Part shown: positions 1 through 6,086 of the stretch, one piece after another
How positions within the stretch are numbered: the first letter of the stretch is position 1
How the letters are laid out: every line of letters begins with the position of its first letter
Source: an uncultured Bifidobacterium sp.
GTDB taxonomy: Bacteria; Actinomycetota; Actinomycetes; Actinomycetales; Bifidobacteriaceae
Assembly (NCBI GenBank): GCA_937876495.1
Contig: CALEGL010000144.1
Location: 1 to 7,910, forward strand
Direction: 5' to 3'
DNA length: 7,910 bases
Position numbers and translations under genes: made by a program
The notes under the pieces: model-generated
Seen by the model: the letters and a program-made list of their open reading frames with translations, nothing else
Told to the model about the DNA's origin: nothing
The model's database searches: none

Positions 1-469
1 GTACAAGGGCATCCCCCTGGCGGTGTCGACGGCGATGGCCCTGAACGGACCCCTGCACGGCGTGGGATACACCTTCGACCGCAAGGAGCGCAAGGACCAC
101 GGGGACGGCGGCGACTTCGTCGGCATGCCGCTGCGCGACGGCATGAACGTCCTCCTCGTCGATGACGTGATGACCGCGGGAACGGCGGTGCGAGAGGTCA
201 TCCCCAAGCTCAGGGCCGCGGCCGACGTGAGGATCGTCGGCCTTGTGCTGTCCGTCGACCGCATGGAACGTGCGGACGAATCGGGACGGTCCGCGGTGCG
301 CAGTGTCGAGGACGAGTTCGGATTCCCCGTGCTGCCCATCGCCAACGTCCGCGAGCTTTTCGCGGCGGCGGCCTCGATAACCGACTCCCGGGGGAATCCC
401 GTGGTCGGCGAGAATCTGATCCGACGCGCGGACGAGTATCTTTCCCGATACGGCGCCGAGGGGCGATGA
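1..469 (+). CDS. pyrE: Orotate phosphoribosyltransferase, 3' part (5' end outside window)
   Basis: The enzyme joins orotate to PRPP to give orotidine 5'-monophosphate, the fifth step of de novo pyrimidine synthesis, in the cytoplasm. The frame is open from position 2 and gives 155 residues before a TGA at 467. The fragment begins with YKGIPLA, the conserved lysine-containing PRPP loop. It continues with the flexible catalytic loop [11 protein letters not shown] and the PRPP-binding signature [13 protein letters not shown], and ends with the family's [15 protein letters not shown] helix. These match the E. coli-type PyrE family in order and spacing. Roughly the first 70 residues are missing to the left. 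A GTG at 23 lies inside the conserved loop, so it is not the start. The gene converges on the LysR gene 27 nt away. In many actinobacteria pyrE closes a pyrimidine operon, but the genes upstream cannot be seen here. Product assignment is very secure. Confidence 0.96.
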   Translation, partial: YKGIPLAVSTAMALNGPLHGVGYTFDRKERKDHGDGGDFVGMPLRDGMNVLLVDDVMTAGTAVREVIPKLRAAADVRIVGLVLSVDRMERADESGRSAVRSVEDEFGFPVLPIANVRELFAAAASITDSRGNPVVGENLIRRADEYLSRYGAEGR

Positions 470-490
470 CGTCGGAAGAATCCGACCGTC
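468..490. terminator. Small hairpin between convergent pyrE and LysR genes
   Basis: GTCGGA (471-476) and TCCGAC (481-486) form a 6-bp stem with an AGAA loop. With C487 bulged, three more pairs form between 468-470 and 488-490. It fills most of the 27-nt gap between two facing genes, where a bidirectional terminator would be expected. There is no T tract on either strand, so it is at best a weak intrinsic terminator. Confidence 0.35.
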
Positions 491-496
491 GACCCG

Positions 497-1420
497 TCAG
501 TCGATCAGATCATACCCATGGGCCGTCAGAACCTCGCGGAGCTTCTCCACGTACATCTGCGCCGAGGAGGACAGGCGTGAACGCTCATGGCTGATCCATC
601 CCACGAGCATCGTCTCGTCGGACTGCAGGGGCACGGTGACGATCTTCTCGTTGTTGAGGTCGCCGTTGTCTATGCCCGTGCAGACCGTGTAGCCGTTGAG
701 CCCGATGATGAAGTTGAGGATCGTCGCCCGGTCGGTGACGTTGATCTGCTTGGGGGAGTACTCCGGCCACACGGCCTCCTCGGCGAAGTAGAAGCTTCCC
801 TCCTCGCCCTGCTCGTACTGGATGAACGGATAGGGCTTCAGATCCTCCATCGTCACCTTCTCCCGCCCCGCCAGAGGGTTGTTCCGGGAGATGAACACGT
901 GCAGCGGGGCGCGGAACAGCGGATGGAACTCCAGATGCTTCTCGCGCAGCAGCTTGCCGATGACGTCCTTGTTGAAGTCGGACAGGTAGAGGATCCCGAT
1001 CTCCGACAGCATGTTGGCGACCTGGTTGATGATGTCCTTGGTGCGCGTCTCGCGGATGGTGAACTCGTACTCGTCCGAATGGATCGAATCGATCATCTCC
1101 ACGAAGGCCTCGACGGCGAACATGTAGTGCTGGGTGGAGACGCTGCACAGCTGCTTGCGGGGCTTGGCGTTATGGTAGCGCTCCTCGAGCAGGTCAGCCT
1201 GGTCGAGCACCTGCCGGGCGTAGGTCATGAACTCGGCCCCGTCCACCGTCAGGGCGATGCCCTGGGAGGAGCGGGTGAAGATCTCGATGCCGAGCTCGTT
1301 CTCCAGCTCCTTGACGGAGGAGCTCAGGGCCGGCTGGGAGACGTAGAGCTCGTGGGAGGCCTCGTTCATCGACCCGCATTCGACGATCTTGACGATGTAC
1401 CTCAGCTGCAGAAGTGTCAT
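497..1420 (-). CDS. LysR-family transcriptional regulator
   Basis: A DNA-binding regulator of 307 residues, the usual LTTR length. Residues 1-60 are a typical LysR winged helix-turn-helix: LLQLRYIVKIVECGSMNEAS, then YVSQPALSSSVKELENELG and IFTR. A linker helix runs to about residue 85. The effector-binding domain covers about 91-300 and contains STQHYMFAV, ETRTKDII, GILYLSDFN, FIQYEQGEEGSFYF and IGLNGYTVCTG. From memory these resemble the CmbR/MtaR group that controls cysteine and methionine genes in Firmicutes, so sulfur amino acid control is a possible but unproven role. The ATG at 1420 fits the family N-terminus but has no Shine-Dalgarno; an extended -10 lies 8 nt upstream, suggesting a leaderless mRNA. 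Two sampled 60-nt rows are 57-58% GC, lower than the neighbours. No target gene is adjacent on a divergent strand, which is unusual for LTTRs. Confidence 0.93.
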   Translation of the reverse strand: MTLLQLRYIVKIVECGSMNEASHELYVSQPALSSSVKELENELGIEIFTRSSQGIALTVDGAEFMTYARQVLDQADLLEERYHNAKPRKQLCSVSTQHYMFAVEAFVEMIDSIHSDEYEFTIRETRTKDIINQVANMLSEIGILYLSDFNKDVIGKLLREKHLEFHPLFRAPLHVFISRNNPLAGREKVTMEDLKPYPFIQYEQGEEGSFYFAEEAVWPEYSPKQINVTDRATILNFIIGLNGYTVCTGIDNGDLNNEKIVTVPLQSDETMLVGWISHERSRLSSSAQMYVEKLREVLTAHGYDLID

Positions 1421-1428
1421 AGGTCTTA

Positions 1429-1437
1429 TTTATAGCA
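1429..1437 (-). promoter_or_regulatory. Extended -10 promoter of the LysR gene, probably leaderless
   Basis: On the minus strand TGC-TATAAA (1437 to 1429) is an extended -10 element, five of six matches to TATAAT. The hexamer at the 17-nt position upstream (TCCCAG) is not a -35, as is common with extended -10 promoters. Only 8 nt lie between TATAAA and the ATG at 1420, so transcription should begin at or next to the start codon. No Shine-Dalgarno is present in those 8 nt. Actinobacteria often use leaderless mRNAs. Confidence 0.5.
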
Positions 1438-1448
1438 TCGAGACGCTA
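1433..1448. promoter_or_regulatory. Imperfect palindrome, candidate LysR operator
   Basis: TAGCaTCgaGAcGCTA is an interrupted inverted repeat of 16 nt with 12 symmetric positions. It overlaps the upstream edge of the -10 of the regulator gene, a position suited to autoregulation. It does not show the classical T-N11-A LTTR core. A second perfect 8-nt palindrome, GTTATAAC, lies at 1460-1467 and could be another half of the site. Assignment rests on position and symmetry only. Confidence 0.3.
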
Positions 1449-1481
1449 CGCCTGGGAGGGTTATAACGCAGAAGGACCCGC

Positions 1482-1498
1482 GACGGCACGGTGCCGTC
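1482..1498. repeat. Perfect inverted repeat, 7-bp stem
   Basis: GACGGCA (1482-1488), loop CGG, TGCCGTC (1492-1498). It lies in the HAD-LysR gap, 62 nt upstream of the LysR start codon. On the minus strand it is followed by GCGGGTCCTTCT with no real T tract. It could be a second terminator stem for the HAD transcript or a structural element upstream of the LysR promoter. Confidence 0.4.
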
Positions 1499-1519
1499 AT
1501 GGCTTTTCGGGAAACCGAT

Positions 1520-1538
1520 GCCGGGCCGGAAGCCCGGC
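1520..1538 (-). terminator. GC-rich hairpin downstream of the HAD gene
   Basis: GCCGGGC (1520-1526) and GCCCGGC (1532-1538) form a perfect 7-bp GC stem with a 5-nt loop, about 50 nt beyond the HAD stop codon. On the minus strand it is followed by ATCGGTTTCCC, only three T in a row, so it is a weak intrinsic terminator. Alternative pairings exist with nearby GCCCGG and CCGGGC copies. Confidence 0.4.
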
Positions 1539-1589
1539 GCATGGCCCGGTGCCGGACGTTGCGGAAGGCGCGGAGGGATGCGGAACCGT

Positions 1590-2300
1590 TCAGGCGGCCG
1601 TGGCGACCGGCACGCCCCAGGCGACGAGCGCGCGGCGGGTCGCGGCGGCGTCGGAGAAGACGATTCCCCTCATCCCGACGCGGCGGGCGCCCTCCACGTT
1701 GCGGGGGGTGTCGTCGACGAACACGCAACGGGAGGGGTCAAGCCCGAAACGGGAGAGCATGAGGCGGTACACGTCGGGATTGGGCTTGTATCGCCTCTCC
1801 ACGCCTGACACCACCGTCCCGTCGAGAAGGGTCCTGAGTCCGGGGAACTTCCTGAAGGCCACGGGGAAGGTCTCGCGCGACCAGTTCGTCAGCCCCCACA
1901 CGCCGAGACCGGCCTCCTTCAGGTCGCGCAGCAGCGCGGCCATGCCCGGCACGATCCGCGTGAGGGAGTCCTCGTAGTGGAGGATGTAGTAGCGGAAGAC
2001 CTCCGCCAGGCGCTCGCCGTAGCGCGCCCGGTACTCCGGAAGCAGGGAGGCGAGACTGCGCCCCTGGTCCATGTAGGCCTCGTAGGCGAAGAAGCCGCAG
2101 CGGTCGTCGTCGGCGCAGATGTCATCCACGAGCCGGTCCGGGAAGCGCCCCTGAAGGCACGCCCGGCATCTCCAGTCAAGAAGGACCCCACAGAAGTCGA
2201 AGACGACGTCGTGGACGGACGTTCCGCTATCGGCGGCCCCCACGTCCTCGGGAACCATGGCGGCGTTCCCCGCCGTCATAGGCTCATCGGCGCTCGTCAT
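1590..2300 (-). CDS. HAD-superfamily hydrolase (subfamily IA, YihX/haloacid dehalogenase-like)
   Basis: A predicted cytoplasmic phosphatase or related hydrolase of 236 residues; the substrate is unknown. All four HAD motifs are visible: motif I FDFCGVLLDW with nucleophile D35, motif II GLTNWS with T138, motif III RRYKPNP with K172, and motif IV FVDDTPRN with D196 and D197. The alpha-helical cap occupies about 48-115. The residue two after the nucleophile, normally the general acid Asp in HAD phosphatases, is C37. YihX-type sugar phosphatases and dehalogenases also lack Asp there. Cysteines cluster near the active site and cap: C37, C45, C48, C62, C68. The ATG at 2300 is chosen because AAGGAG sits 6 nt upstream; the in-frame sequence beyond it is non-coding or the shadow of the next gene. 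Residues 1-29 are a poorly conserved leader, so M8 or M15 are possible starts. A TACACT at 2355-2350 is a weak -10 candidate without a -35. Confidence 0.9.
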   Translation of the reverse strand: MTSADEPMTAGNAAMVPEDVGAADSGTSVHDVVFDFCGVLLDWRCRACLQGRFPDRLVDDICADDDRCGFFAYEAYMDQGRSLASLLPEYRARYGERLAEVFRYYILHYEDSLTRIVPGMAALLRDLKEAGLGVWGLTNWSRETFPVAFRKFPGLRTLLDGTVVSGVERRYKPNPDVYRLMLSRFGLDPSRCVFVDDTPRNVEGARRVGMRGIVFSDAAATRRALVAWGVPVATAA

Positions 2301-2306
2301 GGCCGT

Positions 2307-2312
2307 CTCCTT
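2307..2312 (-). promoter_or_regulatory. Ribosome binding site deciding the HAD start
   Basis: AAGGAG on the minus strand, six nucleotides before the ATG at 2300. It selects this start within a longer open frame that runs back into the neighbouring gene. Confidence 0.8.
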
Positions 2313-2376
2313 CCGTTCCGTCTCCCATCCGTCTCCCGGGTCCGGGACGAGTGTACCGACCGCCCTGTCCACGCAT

Positions 2377-2396
2377 CGGCATTCCCCGGCATTCCC
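2377..2396. repeat. Tandem 10-nt duplication in the nnr-HAD gap
   Basis: CGGCATTCCC occurs twice without spacing (2377-2386, 2387-2396). It lies in the 110-nt gap between the hydrate-repair gene and the HAD gene. No function is apparent; the gap also contains several CGTCTCC copies at 2304-2340 near the ribosome binding site. Confidence 0.6.
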
Positions 2397-2410
2397 CTCC
2401 GCGACGGGAG

Positions 2411-4174
2411 CTACGACAGCAGCCCGCCGATGACCGACGGCAGGGCGCGCGCCACGTCGGAGGCGAGGATGGGATGTCCCACGGAACGGTCTCGTTCCTC
2501 CGCATCCCCACCGTCCGTGTCCCGAGAAGGGGCTCCCGCCGATGAGAGCAGTCTGGGTTCCCGCCATCCCGCGAGCGTCGAACCGGAGGCCCGGCGCCCG
2601 GCGAGACCGTGGAGATAGGCGGCCGCTGCCGCGACCGTACCCGTATCGGAGGGATTCGTCCCGCCCCTCTGGGCGAGGAGCGAACCGAGAAGACCGGCGA
2701 GGACGTCGCCGGAGCCGGCCGTGGACAGCCATCCAGGGCCGCTGCCGCAGGCGAGCGTGCGCACGCGCCCGGAGATGGGATCCGTCCAGACGACGAGGGT
2801 GACGGAGCCCTTCAGCAGAACCGTGGCCCCGGTGAGCTCGTGGGCGCGCAGCGCCGACCGGAGGGGACGGGCGGCGACGTCGACGTCCTTCTCGCCCAGA
2901 CGCCCGAGCAGGGCGGCCATCTCCCCGGCATGCGGGGTGAGGACGACGCGGCCGTCCACACGGTCGGGCAGCAGGTCGAGCGCCCCGGCGTCCACGACTA
3001 TGGGGGGCATGTCCCGCACGCGGGCGTCGGCCTCGTCGTCCCCCGTCAGACTGTAGTGGGCGAGCAGCGCGCCGATGGCCGTGCGCTGGGGGTCGGCGGG
3101 GGAGTCGCCGGCGGCAGCGGCGGGCACTCCGGATCCGACGACCCAGGACTCGACGCGCCCCTTGCCGGACACCACCTCGGGGACCGCGGCCAGAACGGCG
3201 TCCTCGACCCGGCGCGGACCCAGATGACGCACCATGCCGCAGCCGGATCGCGCGGCGGACATCGCGGTGAGCACGCCCGCGCCGGGATAGCGCTCCGACC
3301 CGGTGATCAGGCCGACCACTCCCCGTGAGTACTTGGCGTCCTCCCTGCGGGGCGGGCGCGGAACGGAGGCGGCCAGGGCGGCATCGGCCATGCGCACGGC
3401 GGGTTCGGCCGAGCACACGTCGTAGCCGAGGTCGACGAGCGCGACGTTCCCGCAGCGCGCGCAGGCGGGCGGCAGTATGAGGAAGGGCTTCATGACCCCG
3501 AAAGTGACGGTGACGTCGGCGTCGACGCATGCGCCGGGGACCTCGCCGTCGTCGACGCCCAGTCCGGAGGGCACGTCGACGGCGATGATGACGGGACGGC
3601 CGCCGCCGCCGGCGTCATCGTTTCCTCCCGCATCGCCCCGGACATCCGTCAGCATGGACGCCAGGGTGGCGGCAAGACCCCGGAGCGCGCCATGCGCGCC
3701 GATTCCCGTCATGGCGTCCAGTACCACGGACGCCCCGCCGAGAAGACGCCGCGCGGCCCGCAGGCGTTCGCCGGCCTCCCCGGCGCCGAAGCCGGGGGAG
3801 CAGCCGGGGATCTCGGACAGCGGCGCGGGGACGGGCACGGAGCCGCCCGCCTGGACGAAGTCGGCGAAGGCCCTTTCATGCAGGCCGCGGCCCACGGCGA
3901 CGGCGGTGACGTCCGCGCCGCGTCGGGCGAGTTCGGCCCCCGCGTACAGCCCGTCCCCGCCGTTGTTCCCCGCGCCCGCGAGGACGACGACGCCGGCCTC
4001 GTCGACGGCGACGCCCGCATCCTCCAGCGCGTCGGCCACGACCCCGGCGAGCGCGGAGGAGGCCATGCGCATCAACGGCACTCCATGATCCAGCAGCGGA
4101 CGCTCCATGGCCCGGACGTCCTCGGCGGACCATGCCGCCGTCAGCAGGATCCCACGACGCTCGTCGTCGTCCAT
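2411..4174 (-). CDS. nnr: Bifunctional NAD(P)H-hydrate epimerase / ADP-dependent NAD(P)H-hydrate dehydratase
   Basis: A metabolite-repair enzyme of 587 residues. It converts damaged NADHX and NADPHX back to NAD(P)H: the N-terminal NnrE domain epimerises R and S hydrates, and the C-terminal NnrD domain dehydrates the S form using ADP. NnrE (about 12-270) shows AGAGNNGGDG at 66-75, LDAMTGIG at 152-159 and AVDVPSG at 198-204. NnrD, a ribokinase-like fold (about 280-585), shows TGSERYPGAG at 291-300, VDAGALDLL at 394-402, TPHAGEM at 413-419, LLKG at 453-456 and STAGSGDVLAG at 484-494 with catalytic D490. The usual VDADAL motif has Gly at 396. Low-complexity inserts lie at about 177-192 and 545-566. 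The ATG at 4174 is chosen for AAGGAA 6 nt upstream; the alternative ATG at 4207 overlaps the ABC-F stop as ATGA. It is probably co-transcribed with ABC-F. Confidence 0.95.
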   Translation of the reverse strand: MDDDERRGILLTAAWSAEDVRAMERPLLDHGVPLMRMASSALAGVVADALEDAGVAVDEAGVVVLAGAGNNGGDGLYAGAELARRGADVTAVAVGRGLHERAFADFVQAGGSVPVPAPLSEIPGCSPGFGAGEAGERLRAARRLLGGASVVLDAMTGIGAHGALRGLAATLASMLTDVRGDAGGNDDAGGGGRPVIIAVDVPSGLGVDDGEVPGACVDADVTVTFGVMKPFLILPPACARCGNVALVDLGYDVCSAEPAVRMADAALAASVPRPPRREDAKYSRGVVGLITGSERYPGAGVLTAMSAARSGCGMVRHLGPRRVEDAVLAAVPEVVSGKGRVESWVVGSGVPAAAAGDSPADPQRTAIGALLAHYSLTGDDEADARVRDMPPIVVDAGALDLLPDRVDGRVVLTPHAGEMAALLGRLGEKDVDVAARPLRSALRAHELTGATVLLKGSVTLVVWTDPISGRVRTLACGSGPGWLSTAGSGDVLAGLLGSLLAQRGGTNPSDTGTVAAAAAYLHGLAGRRASGSTLAGWREPRLLSSAGAPSRDTDGGDAEERDRSVGHPILASDVARALPSVIGGLLS

Positions 4175-4180
4175 GATCGC

Positions 4181-4186
4181 TTCCTT
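4181..4186 (-). promoter_or_regulatory. Ribosome binding site favouring the 4174 start of nnr
   Basis: AAGGAA on the minus strand, six nucleotides before the ATG at 4174. The competing ATG at 4207 has GAGGA directly abutting it, too close for normal initiation, though termination-reinitiation from the ABC-F stop codon would be possible there. Confidence 0.6.
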
Positions 4187-4203
4187 CCCTGTCCCGTCCG
4201 GAA

Positions 4204-5805
4204 TCATTCCTCGGCGACGAGATCGAGGTAGTCGTCGCTCCACAGGTCCTCGTCCCCGTCGGGCATGAGCAGCACCCTTTCGGGGCTGAGCGCCTCGACG
4301 GCGCCCTCGTCGTGCGTGACGAGGACGATGGCGCCCTCGTACTTCGCGATGGCCTTGAGAATCTCGTCGCGCGAGGCGGGGTCGAGGTTGTTCGTCGGCT
4401 CGTCGAGCAGCAGCACGTTCGCCCGCGAGGTGACGAGCGTGGCGAGCGCCAGCCTCGTCTTCTCGCCGCCCGAGAGCACGCGGGCGGGCTTGAGCGCGTC
4501 GTCCCCGGAGAACCGGAAGCTGCCGAGGATGGAGCGCGCAGGGGCGTCGTCGAGGTCGGGCGCCACCTGCACGAGGTTCTCGAGCACGGTGGAGCCGAGG
4601 TCGAGGGTGTCGTGCTCCTGCGCGAAGTAGCCGATCTTGCAGCCGTGACCGTAGATCACCTCGCCGGTGTCCGGTGTCTCCTCGCCGGCGAGAAGGCGCA
4701 GCGTCGTCGTCTTGCCGGCGCCGTTCTGCCCGAGGATGACCACGCGGGAGCCCTTGTCGATGGCGAGCGACACCCCGGCGAACACGATGTTCGACCCGTA
4801 GGCCTTGGACAGGTCCTTCGCCATGATCGGCGTGCGGCCGCAGGGGGCCGGCTCGGGGAAGCGGATGTCGGCGACCTTCTCCGCCCTCTCCGCCTCGCTG
4901 GTGTTCGCCAGCAGACGCTCGGCGCGGCGCATCATGTTCTGCGCGGCAACGGCCTTGGTGGCCTTCGCATGCAGACGGATGCCCTGGCGCATGAGCCTGT
5001 CCGCCTTCTTCTCGGCGACCTCGCGCTCACGGCGGCGACGCTCCTCGTCGACGACCCTCTGGCGCAGATACGCCTTCCATCCCATGGAGTACATGTCGAT
5101 GGCCCCCTGCTGGGCGTCGAGATGCCACACCTTGGTGACGACCTCGTCCAGCAGCTCGGTGGAGTGCGAGATGACGAGGAACCCGCCGTCGAAGCGCTTC
5201 AGATACCCGCGCAGCCATTCGATGGAGTCGGCGTCGAGATGGTTCGTCGGCTCGTCGAGGATGAGGGTATCCGCGTCGGAGAAGAGGATGCGGGCAAGCT
5301 CCACGCGCCTGCGCTGGCCGCCGGACAGCGTTCCCAGCCGCTGCTGCATGACCTCCTGCGGCAGTCCGAGGCTTGTGGCCATGGCGATGGCCTCGGACTG
5401 GGCGGCGTATCCGCCCGCCTTCTCGAAGTCCTGCATGGCGCGGTCGTAGCGGTCCATGGCCTTGGACATGACGTCCGGGTCGGGGTCGGTCATCTGGATC
5501 TCGGCCCTGCGGATTCGGGTGATGATGGAGGCGATGTCGCGGGCGCTCATCATCCGGTCCAGGGCGGTCTGCTCCGGGTCTGCCGCATGGGTGTCCTGAG
5601 GAAGATAACCGAGCCTGCCGGAGACGCGGACCGCTCCGGCCGTGGGCAGCATGTCGCCGGTGATGACGCGGGTAAGCGTGGTCTTGCCGGCGCCGTTGCG
5701 TCCGACCAGGCCGATCTTGTCACCGGCGGCGACGTGGAAGTCCGTGGGATGGAGGATCACCCGCGCCCCGATGCGAATCTCCAGTCCCTTGCCCTCGATA
5801 GCCAT
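4204..5805 (-). CDS. ABC-F family ATPase (ribosome-associated, duplicated NBD)
   Basis: A soluble protein of 533 residues with two ATP-binding cassettes and no membrane segments. ABC-F proteins act on the ribosomal E site in translation control or protection from antibiotics rather than in transport. NBD1: Walker A GRNGAGKTT 35-43, Q-loop Q70, signature LSGGQ 160-164, Walker B with E185, H-switch H214. A charged helical linker at about 244-318, rich in Arg, Lys and Glu, corresponds to the P-site tRNA interaction motif. NBD2: Walker A 359-367, Q396, signature LSGGE 444-448, E469, H498. All catalytic residues are intact. From memory it closely resembles mycobacterial Rv1473, including the GRTP motif after the linker and the PDG.ED.WSD.Y C-terminus. 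The ATG at 5805 fits the family N-terminus (MAIEGKGLEI); its Shine-Dalgarno is weak. Resistance function is not shown by sequence. Confidence 0.95.
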   Translation of the reverse strand: MAIEGKGLEIRIGARVILHPTDFHVAAGDKIGLVGRNGAGKTTLTRVITGDMLPTAGAVRVSGRLGYLPQDTHAADPEQTALDRMMSARDIASIITRIRRAEIQMTDPDPDVMSKAMDRYDRAMQDFEKAGGYAAQSEAIAMATSLGLPQEVMQQRLGTLSGGQRRRVELARILFSDADTLILDEPTNHLDADSIEWLRGYLKRFDGGFLVISHSTELLDEVVTKVWHLDAQQGAIDMYSMGWKAYLRQRVVDEERRRREREVAEKKADRLMRQGIRLHAKATKAVAAQNMMRRAERLLANTSEAERAEKVADIRFPEPAPCGRTPIMAKDLSKAYGSNIVFAGVSLAIDKGSRVVILGQNGAGKTTTLRLLAGEETPDTGEVIYGHGCKIGYFAQEHDTLDLGSTVLENLVQVAPDLDDAPARSILGSFRFSGDDALKPARVLSGGEKTRLALATLVTSRANVLLLDEPTNNLDPASRDEILKAIAKYEGAIVLVTHDEGAVEALSPERVLLMPDGDEDLWSDDYLDLVAEE

Positions 5806-5940
5806 TCGTCCGCCGCTTCCGTGTCCGTCTGTATGCCGTGCCCGTCGCCGCCCGACGTCCCGCGGCCGCGACGCATGCCTGGGGCCGCCCCGCGGACCTC
5901 GTCGTCGCGCATCCCGCAGCCCATGGGGCATGCGGGTCCA
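5806..5940 (-). other. Predicted structured 5' leader of the ABC-F gene
   Basis: If TATGAT at 5953-5948 is the -10, the ABC-F mRNA starts near 5941 and carries about 135 nt of leader. The leader can fold into several stems: 5908-5934 (CGCAT with ATGCG plus CCC with GGG, one bulge), GGGG-CCG-CCCC at 5881-5891, and CGTCG-CCGCC-CGACG at 5843-5857. No T-tract terminator was found. An ATG at 5939 opens a frame that runs past the ABC-F start in a different frame. Regulatory function is inferred only. Confidence 0.3.
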
Positions 5941-5947
5941 TCGGCCC

Positions 5948-5953
5948 ATCATA
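5948..5953 (-). promoter_or_regulatory. Candidate -10 element for the ABC-F operon
   Basis: TATGAT on the minus strand matches TATAAT at five of six positions and is the best -10 in the divergent region. No convincing -35 lies 16-18 nt upstream. It drives the ABC-F direction and lies 47 nt from the SOS box, so it is probably outside direct LexA occlusion. Confidence 0.4.
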
Positions 5954-6000
5954 GCGGCAGGGCGGCCGGGGGACGGCCGACACGACGAGGTCAGCCGTCA

Positions 6001-6016
6001 TCGAACAGGTGTTCGA
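6001..6016. promoter_or_regulatory. LexA-binding SOS box of uvrA
   Basis: TCGAAC-AGGT-GTTCGA is a perfect 6+6 palindrome with a 4-nt spacer. It matches the Gram-positive/actinobacterial LexA consensus CGAAC-N4-GTTCG, extended by one symmetric base each side. It lies 71 nt upstream of the uvrA start codon and overlaps the probable -35 hexamer, so bound LexA would block RNA polymerase. uvrA is a classic SOS gene, which supports the call. Confidence 0.9.
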
Positions 6017-6041
6017 AAACGGATGTCCTCTGCGCTAGGGT
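6012..6041 (+). promoter_or_regulatory. Probable uvrA promoter
   Basis: TTCGAA (6012-6017) as -35 and TAGGGT (6036-6041) as -10, separated by 18 nt. TAGGGT fits the TANNNT form common in high-GC actinobacteria. Transcription would start near 6048, giving a leader of about 40 nt. The -35 shares five bases with the right half of the SOS box. Confidence 0.5.
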
Positions 6042-6076
6042 GGACAGCGCGCACGGCATGGATGCGGGACGAGGGC

Positions 6077-6082
6077 GGAGGT
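6077..6082 (+). promoter_or_regulatory. Ribosome binding site deciding the GTG start of uvrA
   Basis: GGAGGT lies four nucleotides before the GTG at 6087. It is the strongest Shine-Dalgarno in the region and supports the long N-terminal extension over later in-frame ATG codons at 6105, 6201 and 6213. Confidence 0.7.
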
Positions 6083-6086
6083 CGCG

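Noticed and set aside
2350..2355. TACACT as -10 promoter of the HAD gene
   Set aside because: No -35 at 16-18 nt and only four matches to TATAAT; mentioned in the gene entry but not called.
2301..3530. In-frame extension upstream of the HAD start
   Set aside because: Arg-rich translation overlapping nnr in another frame; the AAGGAG before 2300 sets the real start.
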